Shown in pieces: positions 11,724-24,373 of a stretch of 64,000 nucleotides of DNA. The DNA comes from Bimuria novae-zelandiae CBS 107.79. Taxonomy: Eukaryota > Ascomycota > Dothideomycetes > Pleosporales > Didymosphaeriaceae. The position numbers and the translations under genes are program-made. Location: NCBI GenBank assembly GCA_010015655.1, contig ML976660.1, positions 1,462,206 through 1,526,205 on the forward strand, in the 5' to 3' direction. Positions within the stretch are counted from its first letter, which is position 1. Every line of letters begins with the position of its first letter. The notes under the pieces are model-generated. The model made no database searches. It was not told the DNA's origin and saw only the letters and a program-made list of their open reading frames with translations.

Positions 11724-12109
11724 TATATTAGCGCAGGTTACTTAAAGGATTAATATTAGCGTATCTTTTAGTAGAGGCATATAAGAGTACGTATATAAGA
11801 ATATAGCCTTAAATAAATTAAATACCTATAGGCCTGGTACAAAAGGATACAGAAAAGGTACTAAACTATAAAGGCCCTAAGCTCCTCTAAATACACCTCT
11901 TCCTAAATAGCTAGCTAGCACACATCTGCCATAGGTTAACCGTCAGTCTAATAGATCCGAAATAGGTCTGAATCGGATCTGTAGTTCCCCATCGGTCTGA
12001 TAGATCCGAAATTGGTCCGATACGGATAAGTGTCGGTTTTCGGATGATCTCGAATCCTGTCTTGACTTGCCAAGGGTTCTCGTGTCGACGAGCGATTGTT
12101 CCTGTTACA
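11724..12109 (-). repeat. 5' LTR of the 4924-12109 Gypsy element (partly RIP-free)
   Basis: 386 bp, the partner of 4924-5309. The right-hand third (about 11985-12109) is nearly identical to the little-mutated solo LTR at 44433-44818, while the left two thirds are heavily mutated. This makes a sharp change in mutation load within one LTR. Confidence 0.9.
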
Positions 12110-12114
12110 GTTTT

Positions 12115-12800
12115 AAGGAAATACTTTTTTAATATTAAGTTCTTATCTTAGCCTCATATATTGTTTAAGCGCTTAAGTTAAGGATATAATAAGTATAATA
12201 GAGCTAATAGTAAGGCGTATAAAAGTTAAACATAATATTAAGAGTAACTATAGCTATAATATTATTTATCGCATTATTAAGTATAAGTATTTAACGTGCT
12301 CCAGATTATCGTTAAAGGCCAAAAGTATCGTACTTATAACTTTAGTAATATTATCACCGCTATATCTACTATATAGGACTAGAAGACTAAGGAGATAGTT
12401 CTTAACCTTACCTAATTTATTAAAATAGTATATATAAATCCTAGTACGGACACTTCTGCCTCCCATTATAGTCTAATTATTAAAGGAGACAATATAAGCG
12501 ACTTAGCTTATAAGTGACGCTAAGTAATAGCAGGGATATAGGAATAATATTCTACTAAAATTTAATTTTAAAGGCTATTATAGCTTTGCCAGAAAGCTTA
12601 CTTTCCTAGTAAGTTTAAGATAGTAACTATACAACGGAAAGCAAGCGTCTTAATTACGTAACAGCTCTAATTATTAGTCTATACCTAGTCTTTTACCTCG
12701 TCTAAAAAGCGCCTTTATAAGAAGCTAGAGGCTGTCTTATTAGCTATTTCTTATAAGATTTTAGTACCTTTAAACTAAAGCTAGTTAGGAATAGAGCCAG
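12115..12800 (-). mobile_element. hAT transposon relic, N-terminal half (RIP-damaged)
   Basis: A minus-strand open stretch at 12266-12466 reads FNKLGKVKNYLL, then YSGDNITKVISTIL and ending EHVKYLYLIM. This parallels the hAT transposase segment that normally reads xGxxxxxLLxLxxxxGxHxGENIAxVI followed by the LGYFxxDNAxxND catalytic region. It abuts the right GTTTT duplication of the Gypsy element and is the missing half of the relic at 3600-4918. The rightmost part (12470-12800) is too decayed to translate usefully. Confidence 0.5.
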
Positions 12801-13015
12801 TGTGAGGACGAGCGCGGGCTCCTGCATTGAAAGAGTAGATAAGGTAAGTTAGCTCTATTTTAGCTACACTAAGATGAGGAGACTATAGGTACAAAGGCCT
12901 ACAGCGCTTTTGTGCGCTGCCATTCGGCACGGAATAACTCTTCGGACGCTCTCATGAGGGAGTTGCGCTCGGGCGTGTGAGGTTATGTAACCCGTCAGCT
13001 TGCTGGGTCGTTACA
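12801..13015 (-). repeat. Probable 3' LTR of the truncated Gypsy element
   Basis: GC-normal islet inside AT-rich DNA. On the minus strand it starts TGTAACGACCCAGCAAGC immediately after the polypurine tract, so the right edge (13015) is firm. The left edge is set at TGTGAGGACG (12801), where composition changes, and is less sure. It is much less mutated than the adjacent pol. Confidence 0.6.
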
Positions 13016-16000
13016 TCATCCCCCTCCAAGGTAGGCTCAGTCCCCTAAGTCTACTACGTTACCTCCTTTATGCCTTACTTGTACTTACCTACCTATAGCT
13101 TTGCTATCCTCCTCCGTTATCTTTAGATAGGTACCTGTCTTAAACGCTTATAGCTCGGTATCTAGTTGTAGCAATAGTTTAGGTTTATTAAAGTATATAT
13201 TATAATACTCCCTTACCTTTTATGGTGCCCTAATAAATCCTTAAGCATTATACTAAGTACGATAAAAATTATAAGTAGTTTAGAAGACTTTATATTATAG
13301 GCGTCTATAGTATATATAGCTATTAAGGATCCCCTTTACTTACTATTCTAGGTTACTATCTACCTTTACTAGCTCCTCTTCCGGCTCTACCTAATCTAGC
13401 AGTGTGTTTATAGTAGATTTCTATAGGTAGTCTATATAGAAGACGTCGTGCATATGTATGTATAGTAAAAGCTTAATTTGGTAAGAGTATCCTTTTATAA
13501 TAATAATTAGATAGGGCCTGTATATTTACTAATTAAGCTTTTAACTAAAATAGCTAGTAGTAAAGTCCTTAGGCATAATATAGACTTAATTATCTATTAA
13601 AAAATTAAGTTTACGACGTTTTTTATTTACTTAACGTATTTAGTATTTTTAAGCCTAAGTGATCTCTTTCTAAGTTATTTTTATAGCTAGCTTTATAGTA
13701 TTATATTAGGCTTTTACGTAGTTTTGCGCTTCCTTTTAGAACATTTACTTATAAGCTATAGGCGAGGTCCTTATATACTCTTTTTAGTTTTAGTAATAAG
13801 TAGGCCAATATCTAAATTTAATCTTATATAGTAAGAGGCTAGTAGTTTTATGAAACAGTATGGCTTAAGTCTAGTCTATATAGGATAGTAGGTTAGACTA
13901 GTCCTTTAGTAGTAATTAATAAATAGGTAAAGACGCTAGTTAAGGCACTAGTTTATAATTTTTATATTACTATTAGTCTAAGGATAATAGGCTATTAAGT
14001 GTTTTTACTTAATACTTATAAGCCTATATAGCTTGCTTATAAATACTAAGATAAACAGGGGCCTTAATTAGATATAATAGACTTAAGTAGGCCATATACG
14101 TGCTAGATATAGCGATAGTATATATCTATAGCCTGTTCTACAGTAGTCGTCTTATGACAAGGTAGTGAGAAGCAGTGTTTACTTAGGCAGTCTACTATAA
14201 TAAAGATATTATTATAGCCCTTCTTATTAGGCAGGAACGATTTAAAGTTTATAAATATATTCTACTATAATCTCTCTAGTATTAGTAGCGACTTAAGTAG
14301 TCCTAGGGTGTAATCACGAGGTATATAGCTCCATTAGCAAGCCTTATAGGCAGTAATATAGATATCTATATCTTTAGCTATGTTTAGCTAGTAGTACTAA
14401 TATTTAAGTAGCTTTGCTATCTTCCTTTTCCCTAGATAAGCAGTAATCTGCGTAGCGTAGACGGCTCGGATTAGGTAGGTACGTATAAAGTAGACTACTA
14501 GGACAACTAGCTAGCACTAGTATAAGAGTAAATCTTAATTATTTAGTTTTTATATTTAGCTATTAGCTAGTGCCTTGTCTCGTAATTTCTGTAGACTCTA
14601 ATAGTTATAGTTTATTTTAATTACTTAATTAATAAGTATATAATAATCCACTAAGGAGGGAGAGTCTATAAAGGTGTCTATTATAATAATTTTAAGCTTC
14701 TACTATAGTTCCTAAGTAGCAAGGTTAGCGAACTAGCTTATAGCTATATGCACTATATTAACGTCTAGCTACTTAGCCTATAAGAAGACCCTTATACAAG
14801 CTACTTTATCCTTTTCTTTTTTAGTATATAGCTCCCCTTACTTACGTAATAATATATTCGCCACTACGTTAGTAGTGCCTAGTTAGTAGGTAAGCATTAG
14901 GTTAAAGTTAGTAATTATTATAGCTTACTATATTTATTAAGGAGTAACCTTTTACTTAGTAAAAAAGTACTCTAGCACTTAATAATTAGTAATAGCACTA
15001 AATAGCTTAGTTATTTATAGGCTAATAAGCTAAAACCTCTACTTTTTAAAGCTCTTAATTATAGCTAGTATCTCCTTATCGTGTATATTATAGTTTATCT
15101 ACGGGCTACTTATAGTTTTAGAGTAGAAGAATATAGGGCGCTAGAGGCTATTATCCTACAGCTAGTAGAGTACGCTAGCTATGACTCCGTCGCTAGTATT
15201 AGTTTCTATGCGCGTCACGCGATAGGGCAAGTAGTAGGTAAGGATATTATTTAACAGCACAAGGTCTTTAGCTTGCTAAAAGGCTACGAGCTTATACTTA
15301 CTAAAGTATGCTAGGCATCCTTTTTAAGTAGCTTTATAAGTGGTCTAATAATACGTTTATAGTCCTTAAGGAAGGTCTAATAGAAGTTATAAAGGCTTAC
15401 AATAACTATATAGCTTTAACTAATATAGGTACTAGCTTGTTTTATATAGAAGTAACTTTCCTTAGATCCTTCTAAATACCTTACGTGCTAATAATAAGAC
15501 TAAGGAACTTTATCTTTATTACTATAAACTTGTTTTTCTTAACATCTACTTATAAACTAGTGTTATAGAGTTACTTAAGCACCTGTGCAACATGCTCCTT
15601 ATAATATAGTAGATCCTCTAAGTAGATAAAGATATTATCTAGATATGCTATGCAGAAGTTATTAAGTAGGCCATATAGTACCTTGTTAATATATCGCTAG
15701 AAGGTGACAGGTCTATTATAAAGACTAAAGAGAAGTTCACGATATATATAATTATTATAGCGTATATAAAAGGTGGTTAAATCCTCTACCTCCTTATCTA
15801 GTCAGATCTATTAGAAGACTTCTTATATATTAAGCTTAGTAAATACTTTAGTATAGGCAAGTCGTATAAGAGTCTTTTAAATTAGTAGGATAAGGTAGGC
15901 ATCCTTTTTTATAATAGTATTAAGCTTATAATAATTAATATAAAATTACTACCCTCCTATTAGCTTCTTAATAAATAGCTCTAGTAAGACGTATAGCGTA

Positions 16001-17248
16001 TTATTATAAGTAATAAAGTCTTACTATAAGTAATCCTCTAAATATACTTTCACAAGCTCTAGCTACTTAAGAGACATGTTATACAGCAGGCTAGAGGTTA
16101 GTATATTCTTAGTAGTTAGCTTAATATTATGATTAATGCTATTATAGTATAGAGGTAGTACGTTAGAGTTTGTTTTTAAGAAGTAAGCTAGAGTAGTGCT
16201 TATGTAACCTAAGAATAATATCTTCTTTACTAAAAGCTAGCGAAGTACTTTATTTAAGTCTAGCAGGTCTATTTAGCCTAGTTTCTTTTTATAGGCTTAG
16301 ATTAGCTTCTTTACCTTATAGATGCTAATATAGATAATAGATATTTCCTTTTAATGCGCATTAATTATAAATACTGTAGCCTTTATAGTGTTAATTTTAA
16401 GGCCTGTCTCTGCGAGGTCCTTACAAGAGATAGGTTTATAGCAAGTTAGCTACTACTCTTATAGTAATAGTGCTTAGTAGTAGAGCTACTCCTCTATCTT
16501 TGACAGGTTCTTCTAGTAGGTACGACGTTAAGGAGATTACTGCGGTGAGCAATAAATATACTATATAATAGCTATGTCTATAAGCTTAATAAGCTAATTA
16601 CCGTCTATCTAGTGCTTAGAATTAACTCCTATAGCTATACCTTACGTTAGGATAATAATATCTCGTTTATAGTTAATTAGCGCTATATATCTTACGCAGA
16701 TCTGTTACCTTGTGCACGTAAACGCCTTATATCCTAGTTATTAATATTTATAGCGTTACACGGGACCTACGTAGGACTTAAACTCTCTAGTATACGTAGA
16801 TTCTCTATTAATATAGAACTATTATCCTGAAAGGAGCCGTGCCGACTTTCTACTTCTCTTTACGTATATAAATATAGATCCGTATGCCTTGCCTAAATCT
16901 TTTTTACTTAGCTAGTTTATCTTTATAATCTACTCTTTATTCTTCTTTCCTAAAGCTTACGTAGCCTCCTATTATACTTTATTACGCTTGTTTAAGACCG
17001 TTGTGCGGTTGGCGTTATCTATTTATACTAGGTATAATTAATCGCGGAGGATTCTTACACCCTTTATAGTAGTTTTCTACACTAATTCTTTAACCTCTTT
17101 TAACTCTTCCTTACTCCTATACGAAATCCTAATCTTTTTAGTATTTTGAAGATTTTTTACTACTACTACGTACTACTATATTTCTTTACCCTTAATTATT
17201 TTAAGCTTTTACTTAATAGCTTTTTAAAAAAAATTTATTTAAGCTTCT
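12801..17248 (-). mobile_element. Second Gypsy element, 5'-truncated and RIP-damaged
   Basis: The inferred 3' LTR (12801-13015) is followed by a minus-strand polypurine tract (plus-strand CATCCCCCTCCAAGG, 13017-13031) and a decayed minus-strand pol. At 15618-15655 the reverse transcriptase motif survives as AYLDNIFIYL (catalytic Asp changed to Asn). At about 14150-14400 the integrase core is visible as GYNNIFIIVDCLSKH and SLPCHKTT. A matching 5' LTR is absent: the sequence stops where the LTR of the next element begins at 17249, so the 5' end and most of gag were lost. Confidence 0.75.
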
Positions 17249-17697
17249 TGTTAAGATCCGTTGAGATCCAACATGATGCGGACGGGGCATGGACACTTAT
17301 CCGTGCGACCAGCCAAGATTCCTGACTTAGCTACGAGTCACGTGATTAAGTCACGCGTCCTAGAAATGTTGGGCATCCTAGAAATATCGGGCATCCTAGA
17401 AATATCTTAGTACAGGGGACTTTAGGACTTCTAGAACTCTTAGGATTCGTGGGATAAATTATATATATAAGAACGCGATAGTAGTCTTCTATTATTATAT
17501 TTAATCTGTTTACTAATCTATTATTTTGATTCAACTTAGTCTCTTCTTATTAATTTAAATATACTATAAATACTTTTAATACTATCGCCCCTTTAATACG
17601 CGTAAGCTGTTATGGCCCCTTTCTTACATTACTAATATTTTTACCTAAGAACTAACTCTTACCCTTTTAAAACTAGCTACCCCTTAGGGGCTTAACA
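17249..17697 (+). repeat. 5' LTR of third Gypsy element (3 tandem units)
   Basis: Begins TGTTAAGATCC and ends GGGGCTTAACA. Contains three 18-bp units of the GCGTCCTAGAAATRTYGG type at 17355-17408. Aligns along its length with 23825-24345. Confidence 0.88.
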
Positions 17698-17749
17698 TCT
17701 TAAATCCTTTTAATAATAAGCGTTAATAATGTCCTTTTTACTAATATAA

Positions 17750-20700
17750 TAGATACTAAAATAAATACTCCTAAAGGAGTAAGCATGGCTACAGCTAGTA
17801 AAGAAATAAGGAGCTTTTATAAAAAGCCTAACCTCTTCTATAGTAAACATAATTATACAGAATTAAAGATCTTGCAACTTAACCTATACTTTTATAAAAT
17901 AAAGAAATAATAAGAAGATATAAATAAGACTATATTTACTTTTACCTATATAAAGAGAGATGCCTTTAAGTAGATTTATTCTTACGTTAATTAATAACTA
18001 GCTAGAGCTAATATAGAGGGCGACGCTATAGATAAGATTATAAAAAATTATAATATCTTTTATACTAAGGTTAAATAGTACTTTAAAATTACTGATTAGA
18101 AAGCTTACGCTGAATAAAACATCTACTAACTTAAATAAATATAATTAGTAGCTAAATAAAAATCTAAATTCCGCAAAAACGCTAACTAAGTTACATAAAA
18201 TAATAATAGTCATATAACTATATTTTATAAAAAACTGAAGCAACACGTGCGTAAAGAACTATTACATAGTAAAGTAAAAACTAATAATTTATAAAAACTT
18301 GTAGTAGAAGTAACTTAAATTAATAATAAATAGTACGAACTAAAATGAGACCTACGCTAAAACTAAGATAAAAAAAGCTATAAACTATCTATAATACAAG
18401 TTGACTATTATAGTCTTAAATAATAGCAGAAAGATTAAGTTAACTATAGTTACTAACTAATAGAAGGAATCTAGTACCACTAAGATAATATAATAGAGAA
18501 AAGGACAGGAAAGGCAAAAGGCTTTTATAAGTCTAAATAAGGACGTACGCTAGATAGAACCTACAAACAAGGGACCGGGAAGTGACTTTGCTATACATAT
18601 GACAAACTAGACTACATAGCCAGGAACTGCAGATTTAATAACAAGATCACCAGGCAGCTGAACGTACTAACCGTCGACAACACGACTAACAAAGAATAGT
18701 AAGTAGTAAGTGCTATTAAATAAATTAATATCTATAATAAAGACTTAGAATAATTAAGGTTACCTAACTTACGACTATACGAGGATGCATATAAAGGTTT
18801 AGATAAGAAAAAGAAAGAGCTAGTACTTTAATTTTTTGTATCTTACTTTAGCTAGAGTAAACTAGTTACTAGTAAGATAACAAATATTTTTAACTTCTTA
18901 GAAGAATACTAACTAAGGGAAGGAGACTTTAGTTTTATAATAATAAAATAATAAGATAAGGATTATAAAGCAGTAATTCACTACACTTACTAACCTAATC
19001 TAGTTAGTAAGGTAGCACGTAAATGGGCAGACTATCGCTACGCATATAAAAACCCTAAGAAGAAGTACTTAAATAAAAATCTAAACTATAAACTATAGTA
19101 CAACCTAGACTGCTGCAACCCTACACATGAAACTATATAATAGACCCTTTATAGAGAAATTTAATATACTATGTATTACTAAGCTAAGGAATATAGCGAT
19201 TTTCTTAAAACATATTAGTACTATAAATAGGAGTAGGTTAACTGCCCTATTACCTATTATAAAGTTAATCTTTGGAATAAACGCGACACGATATTTTGTA
19301 TATTCTAACTAAGTAATAAACTAGGTAATATTATTATTAGTTAATAAAAAATACGCGTTAGATATATAGCAAATATGCTTATACCTTAGCTATAAGGAAT
19401 ATATAGAATAAAAAAAGCACGGATTTAATCGCATACTAAAAGGAACTACGACCCTTAGGATTAAATTAGTAATAAGGGATAAAGATAGTAAAGCTTCTTA
19501 AGAAAAGGCTTAGTTATAATCTTATGAAAAGAATAAAGAAGGAAGCCTCAAGCCTATAGAGTTAGTAACAAAGAAGATATCGTTTTTAGACCTAGGCTTA
19601 GGCAAGGGAATGCCTTTAGAGAAGTAAATACTACTAATAGCTAAATATTAATTAAGCTACTAGTATAGCTTAAAAGAATATAGATAAAAGGTATGCTAGA
19701 CTTAGGAGCACAAGAAAGCTATGTGTTAAGAAAGGCACTTTATAGAGCAGGACTCTATAAGCGCAAGAAGACTATACCCTATGCTATTAATATTATAAAT
19801 AAATAATTAATGCCTCGCAAAGTAATAATTAAATATAAAGTTAAAACTACCTGTCTGCACTGCCTCGCCTTCCGCGCTAAGGGAACTGTGTAACCCAATC
19901 ATACCCTTGTACCCCCTCACTTCCAGTTAACCTGATACTGTACCGAAACCCCTTCGCCTCCACACCACCTGGTACTCGCTCACATCCACGAGAACTGGAA
20001 GGAAGGTATATAGAACTATTACAGAACACACAGAAAATACAGACACTAGATACCAAAGACAGAGAGTTACTTGTTCATTCCTTGCTACCTGTGAACCGAC
20101 ACTACCTTTATAATCTATAGACACTTAGTACTAATTATAATGTAATTTTAAGACTATCTTAGTTAAGGAAGCATAATCCTATAATTAACTAGGGAAAAAA
20201 AGCTATCTTTTAAGTACTATAACTATATATTATAAGGAAAGCCTACGCATTAATAATATAGTCTCGCAACGGATAGTTAAAAAACGGGAAATACCCTTGG
20301 CAGACGCTGTCATGAACCACCAGGTTATAGAGCGTAAGAAGATAGAGGGTAGCATAAACTATAAAATTCCAGAATACTATTAGGCATGGAATTATATGTT
20401 TACAGAAAGAGAAGGAAAAGCAATCCTTCCAGAACATTAATCCTACTATCACGCGATTGACCTAGAAGAAGGAAAAACGCCACCCTTTAGACTACTATAT
20501 AGTAAATGTAGAAAAGAACTCTAGTAAGAAAAAGAATTTATTAAGATAAATCTTGCGCAAGGATATATTAGACCTTTAAAGTTACTAGTAGTAAGTCCTT
20601 TTATATTTATACTAAAAAAGGATAGATAACTAAGGCCTTGCGTAGACTATAAGAAACTTAATAATATAATAATTAAGAATTAATATCTACTATCGAATAA

Positions 20701-23150
20701 CTTTAAACTTTAAGACTAACTCTCGAGAGCTAAGATCTTTATAAAAATAGATCTATAAAATAGATATCACCTTATACGAATTAAGAAAGGTGACGAGTGG
20801 AAGATAGTATTTAAGACACGCTATAAACTATTTAAATATATATTTATACCTTTTAAACTTACTAATGCACTAGCAACCTTTTAAGTACTTATTAATAATA
20901 TACTACGTAACTACCTAGATATATTTATTATCGCGTATATGGACGATATCCTCGTCTTCTCCGAAAACGAATTAGATCACGTATTACATATACAGACGGT
21001 ACTGACGGCACTAGATAACGTATACCTATAAATTAAGCTAATAAAGTGCAAATTCTATATAATAAGACTAGAATTTCTAGGACACATTCTCAGCACAAAT
21101 AGAATTAAAATAAAACTAAATAAAATTAAATGTATTAAGAACCAGCTAATAAAAAAGACTGTAAAGAATATCTAAAAATTCTTAGGATTTTATAGATTTA
21201 ATTAATAATTTATTAGGGACTACGTAAAGATTACGATACCCCTAATAAATCTTATGAAGATAGATACAATATTTATATAAATAGTAGAGTGTAGAATATT
21301 ATTCTAACTCTTAAAAATAGCATGTATTATGGCACCGGCATTTATCTACTTTTAGGATAGAGAACTACTACGATTTAAAATAGACGCAAGCGACCTTGCA
21401 ATAGGCGCTTGCGCAAAATAGAAAAAAGACAGTAAATGGCATCTAATTGCATACTACTTAAGAAAGTTCAACGACGCAGAAACACGATACGACGTACACG
21501 ACAAGGAACTTTACGCCATTTTATAAGCATTAAATTACTAGAGGATCTACGCCCTTAGCTACTTAACGCTAAAAATCTATATAGATTATAAGAATCTAAT
21601 ACGGTTTATAATAACAAAAGAACTTACACCGCAATAATAGTAATAGTTATAAACTATAGAATAATATAAATTTAAAGTTATTTATATAGTAAAAAAGGAA
21701 AATGGACGAGGAGACGCGCTTATTTAATAAAGTAACCTTATAAGAGAAAAAGTAAAAACATATTATATAATACTATAAAAATACAAGGATAGATCTCTTA
21801 AACCTATAATAGGACTTAATTAACTTCTTATTACTATACGAGAAGTACCTAAAGAACTGTAAACTAAAATTATATAATAATACTATAATAACCTAGTGTA
21901 CAGACACCTAAGCATTAGAAAGACAATAGAACTTATCTAGTAGAGCTATAGCTTTAAAAGAATTAATGAAGTAGTAGCTATATATATTCGCAAATGTATA
22001 GATTGCCAACGTAACAAGCATACAACATATCTTAAATATAGAGAAATGTAAGCAATCTAAATACTAGTTGCAGTATAGGAAGACATCGCTATAGATTTTA
22101 TTATAGGACTACTAATATTAAAGGATCCTGCAACAAGAATTAGTTATAACGTAATACTAAATATATAGAATTAGAACTATATTAAAAAATAATTATAGCA
22201 AAGGAACTTACATTCCTTGTTCTAGATTAACTTATACAATACTATAGTATTCTAAAGATAATTATTAGTGATAAAGACAAGCTCTTTACCTTAAACTACT
22301 AGATAATACGTATAGCACTTATTAGAATAAAATAAACACTATTAATAGCATATTATCCGCAAACAGCCGGACAAATAAAACGTATAAATTAAATAATTAA
22401 AACGTACCTACGCATCTACTGCAACGACTAGAAGAATAACAAGATTTCCTTATTACTTATGGCATAGTTGGCATATAACAACAAGATATTAGCAGTAACA
22501 GGATTTATACTATTCTACAAAAACCACGAAAGATACATACATCTTTTTAATTAAGTATTTCCTATAATAATTATGACAGAAGAAGCAATTAATATAGTAA
22601 AAACTATAAAAAGGACACACGCACAACTCTAAGAGAATCTTAAAAAAGCTTAATAGTAAAGTGTTTCCTATATAAACTAAAAAAGAAAAATGGCACCTTA
22701 GCTAAAGAAGGGGCATAAAGCATATCTACTTATAAAGAATCTTTAAACTTAGAAGAAAAGATACAAAAAATTATACTAAATTAAATTTAGACTATTTTTT
22801 TTTATTAGGCAGATATTACTAGTTAACTACTAATTAAAACTATTGCTAGATACTAAGATACACCTAGTATTTTATATAGACTAACTTAAACCTGCAGACT
22901 CTAAAACACTAGTTAAAATAACCTTTAATTACTAGCTAAAGGAAGAAAACGAATTTAAAGTTAAAATAATTTTAAGATATAGGGAAGTTAGATAAGAAGA
23001 CTTTTAAAATTATAAGTTTTTATAAGAATAGTTAGTTAAGTAAAAAGGCTACCTATATTTAGAAAATATATAAAAACCTAAATCTAAACTTCGCAAAAAC
23101 TGCTAATAGCTTTTAAAGAAGGTACGAAGCAAGATCTATAACTACTATTA
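17750..23150 (+). pseudogene. Gag-pol relic: zinc knuckle, RT, RNase H, integrase, chromodomain
   Basis: Recognisable plus-strand pieces appear in canonical order. A Gag zinc knuckle sits at about 18588-18631 (CYTYDKLDYIARNC, second Cys and the His both changed to Tyr as RIP would do). The reverse transcriptase starts near 20430 (AIDLEEGKTPPF), continues with FILKKDR and CVDYKKLNN, and has AYMDDILVFSENE at 20933-20970. RNase H gives KIDASDLAIGACAK near 21375-21418. The integrase zinc finger gives CIDCQRNKH near 21994 and the core DIAIDFIIGL near 22082, with YYPQTAGQIKR near 22350. A chromodomain ends with LVK.KGY near 23032-23055. Multiple stops make it non-coding today. Confidence 0.82.
19852..20101. 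mobile_element. Clean solo LTR with CTACC target duplication
   Basis: A 250-bp GC-normal islet begins TGTCTGCACTGCC and ends GTGAACCGACA (TGTC...GACA inverted ends). It is flanked by a perfect 5-bp duplication, CTACC (19847-19851 and 20102-20106). It sits between gag and reverse transcriptase of the surrounding Gypsy relic and is not RIP-mutated, so it arrived after the host element decayed or recombined to a solo LTR before RIP could act on it. Confidence 0.82.
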
Positions 23151-23824
23151 TTATATAAAGGTAACGCGAGAAAGCTTTAGAGGAAATAAGACTTATAATA
23201 TAATAATAATTTAAGAAGGTATAGGGGCTAATAATCCTACGTAGTAGAAGGGAAAGGCTTTAACTAGATTATAAACTAGTCTATTACCTTAGCACCTAGA
23301 GTAGTATCTAGATTAATTAATACTATAGCCTAAGCAAGTTTTTTAGGAGCCTCTAAAATTTCTAACTTATCTACTATAGATATACTATAATTAAATAACT
23401 CTTATTTCTTCTAACGTAACTTCTTTCGCTAATTACGCAAAGGCGCTATCTTCTCTTATGCTAGATAAGCACGCAAGAGCGCTGCGTAAGCGAGCTCTTC
23501 TTTTACCTAAAGTTTTATCTCCTCCTTAGCCTCCAACTTTTCTAGTCTTTCTAACTTAGCATCTATTTTTAAATAATCTAGTAAAGGAATCTCCTCTAGC
23601 TTATACTTTTAATTACTGTACTAAACATAGTTTGTGCATTTTAAGTGTAGTAATAATAGTTAATAAGGTAATTACTTCTTAGCGTAGTATAAATAGGTAA
23701 TTATAGTAAATACGTAATTTTACTTCAGAGAATTAGCTTGCGAATAATAGTATTAGGTAGATTAAAAAAGTAGCTTTATAAGTAATTAATTTATAAGGAT
23801 ATTAAGTCTAAAGAGGGGAGCTAA

Positions 23825-24345
23825 TATTAAGATCTATTAAGATCTAATATAATGTGGGCGGGACATAGACACTTATTTATATAACTAGCTAAGATTCCTA
23901 ACTTAGTTACAAGTTACGTAATTAAGTTACGCGTCCTAGAAATATTGGGCGTCCTAGAAATATTGGGCGTCCTAGAAATATTGGGCGTCCTAGAAATATT
24001 GGGCGTCCTAGAAATATTGGGCGTCCTAGAAATATTGGGCATCCTAGAAATATCTTAGCACAAGGGACTTTAGGACTCCTAAGACTCTTGGGATTCGTTG
24101 AACGAATTATGTATATAGGAACGCGATAGTAGTCTTTTACTATTATATTTAACCTATTTACTAATATATTATTTAGATTTAACTTAGACTCCTCCTGTTA
24201 ATTTAATTATACTATATACACTTTTAATACTAACGCCCCTTTAATACGCGCAAGCTATTAAGACCCCTTACCTATATTATTAACACTCTTGCCCAAGAAC
24301 CAACCCTTGTCCCTTTGGGACCAGCTACTCCTCAGGGGCTTAATG
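23825..24345 (+). repeat. 3' LTR of third Gypsy element (7 tandem units)
   Basis: Starts TATTAAGATC (RIP-altered TGTTAAGATC). Contains seven 18-bp units at 23931-24056 (six GCGTCCTAGAAATATTGG plus a variant). The end near CTTAATG is slightly ambiguous. Confidence 0.85.
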
Positions 24346-24373
24346 GTTATATATTAAAACTCCTTTTATATAA

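Larger units (their letters stand above)
4924..12109 (-). mobile_element. Complete RIP-damaged Gypsy (chromovirus) LTR retrotransposon
   Basis: Two 386-bp LTRs (4924-5309 and 11724-12109) face the same way and enclose 6.4 kb. The insertion is flanked by a perfect 5-bp target duplication, GTTTT (4919-4923 and 12110-12114). A purine tract (minus strand AAAGGAGAGGATAG) adjoins the inner edge of the left LTR, so transcription ran on the minus strand and the left LTR is the 3' one. Minus-strand remnants appear in the order expected of a chromovirus: reverse transcriptase, integrase, then a chromodomain. All frames are broken by stops of the CAR-to-TAR and TGG-to-TAG kind. The whole unit lies inside a hAT relic. 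Confidence 0.9.
17249..24345 (+). mobile_element. Third Gypsy (chromovirus) element, plus strand, RIP-damaged
   Basis: LTRs at 17249-17697 (449 bp) and 23825-24345 (521 bp) enclose gag-pol in the plus orientation. A purine run (AAAGAGGGGAG) precedes the right LTR. The two LTRs differ in length by 72 bp, exactly four units of an 18-bp tandem repeat. Flanks are CTTCT on the left and GTTAT on the right, so no target duplication is visible; one edge may have been rearranged. The element carries a solo LTR (19852-20101) within its protease/RT region. Confidence 0.88.

Noticed and set aside
17355..24056. Regularly spaced 18-bp repeats, considered as a CRISPR-like array
   Set aside because: Units are contiguous without spacers, lie inside LTRs, and the organism is a eukaryote.
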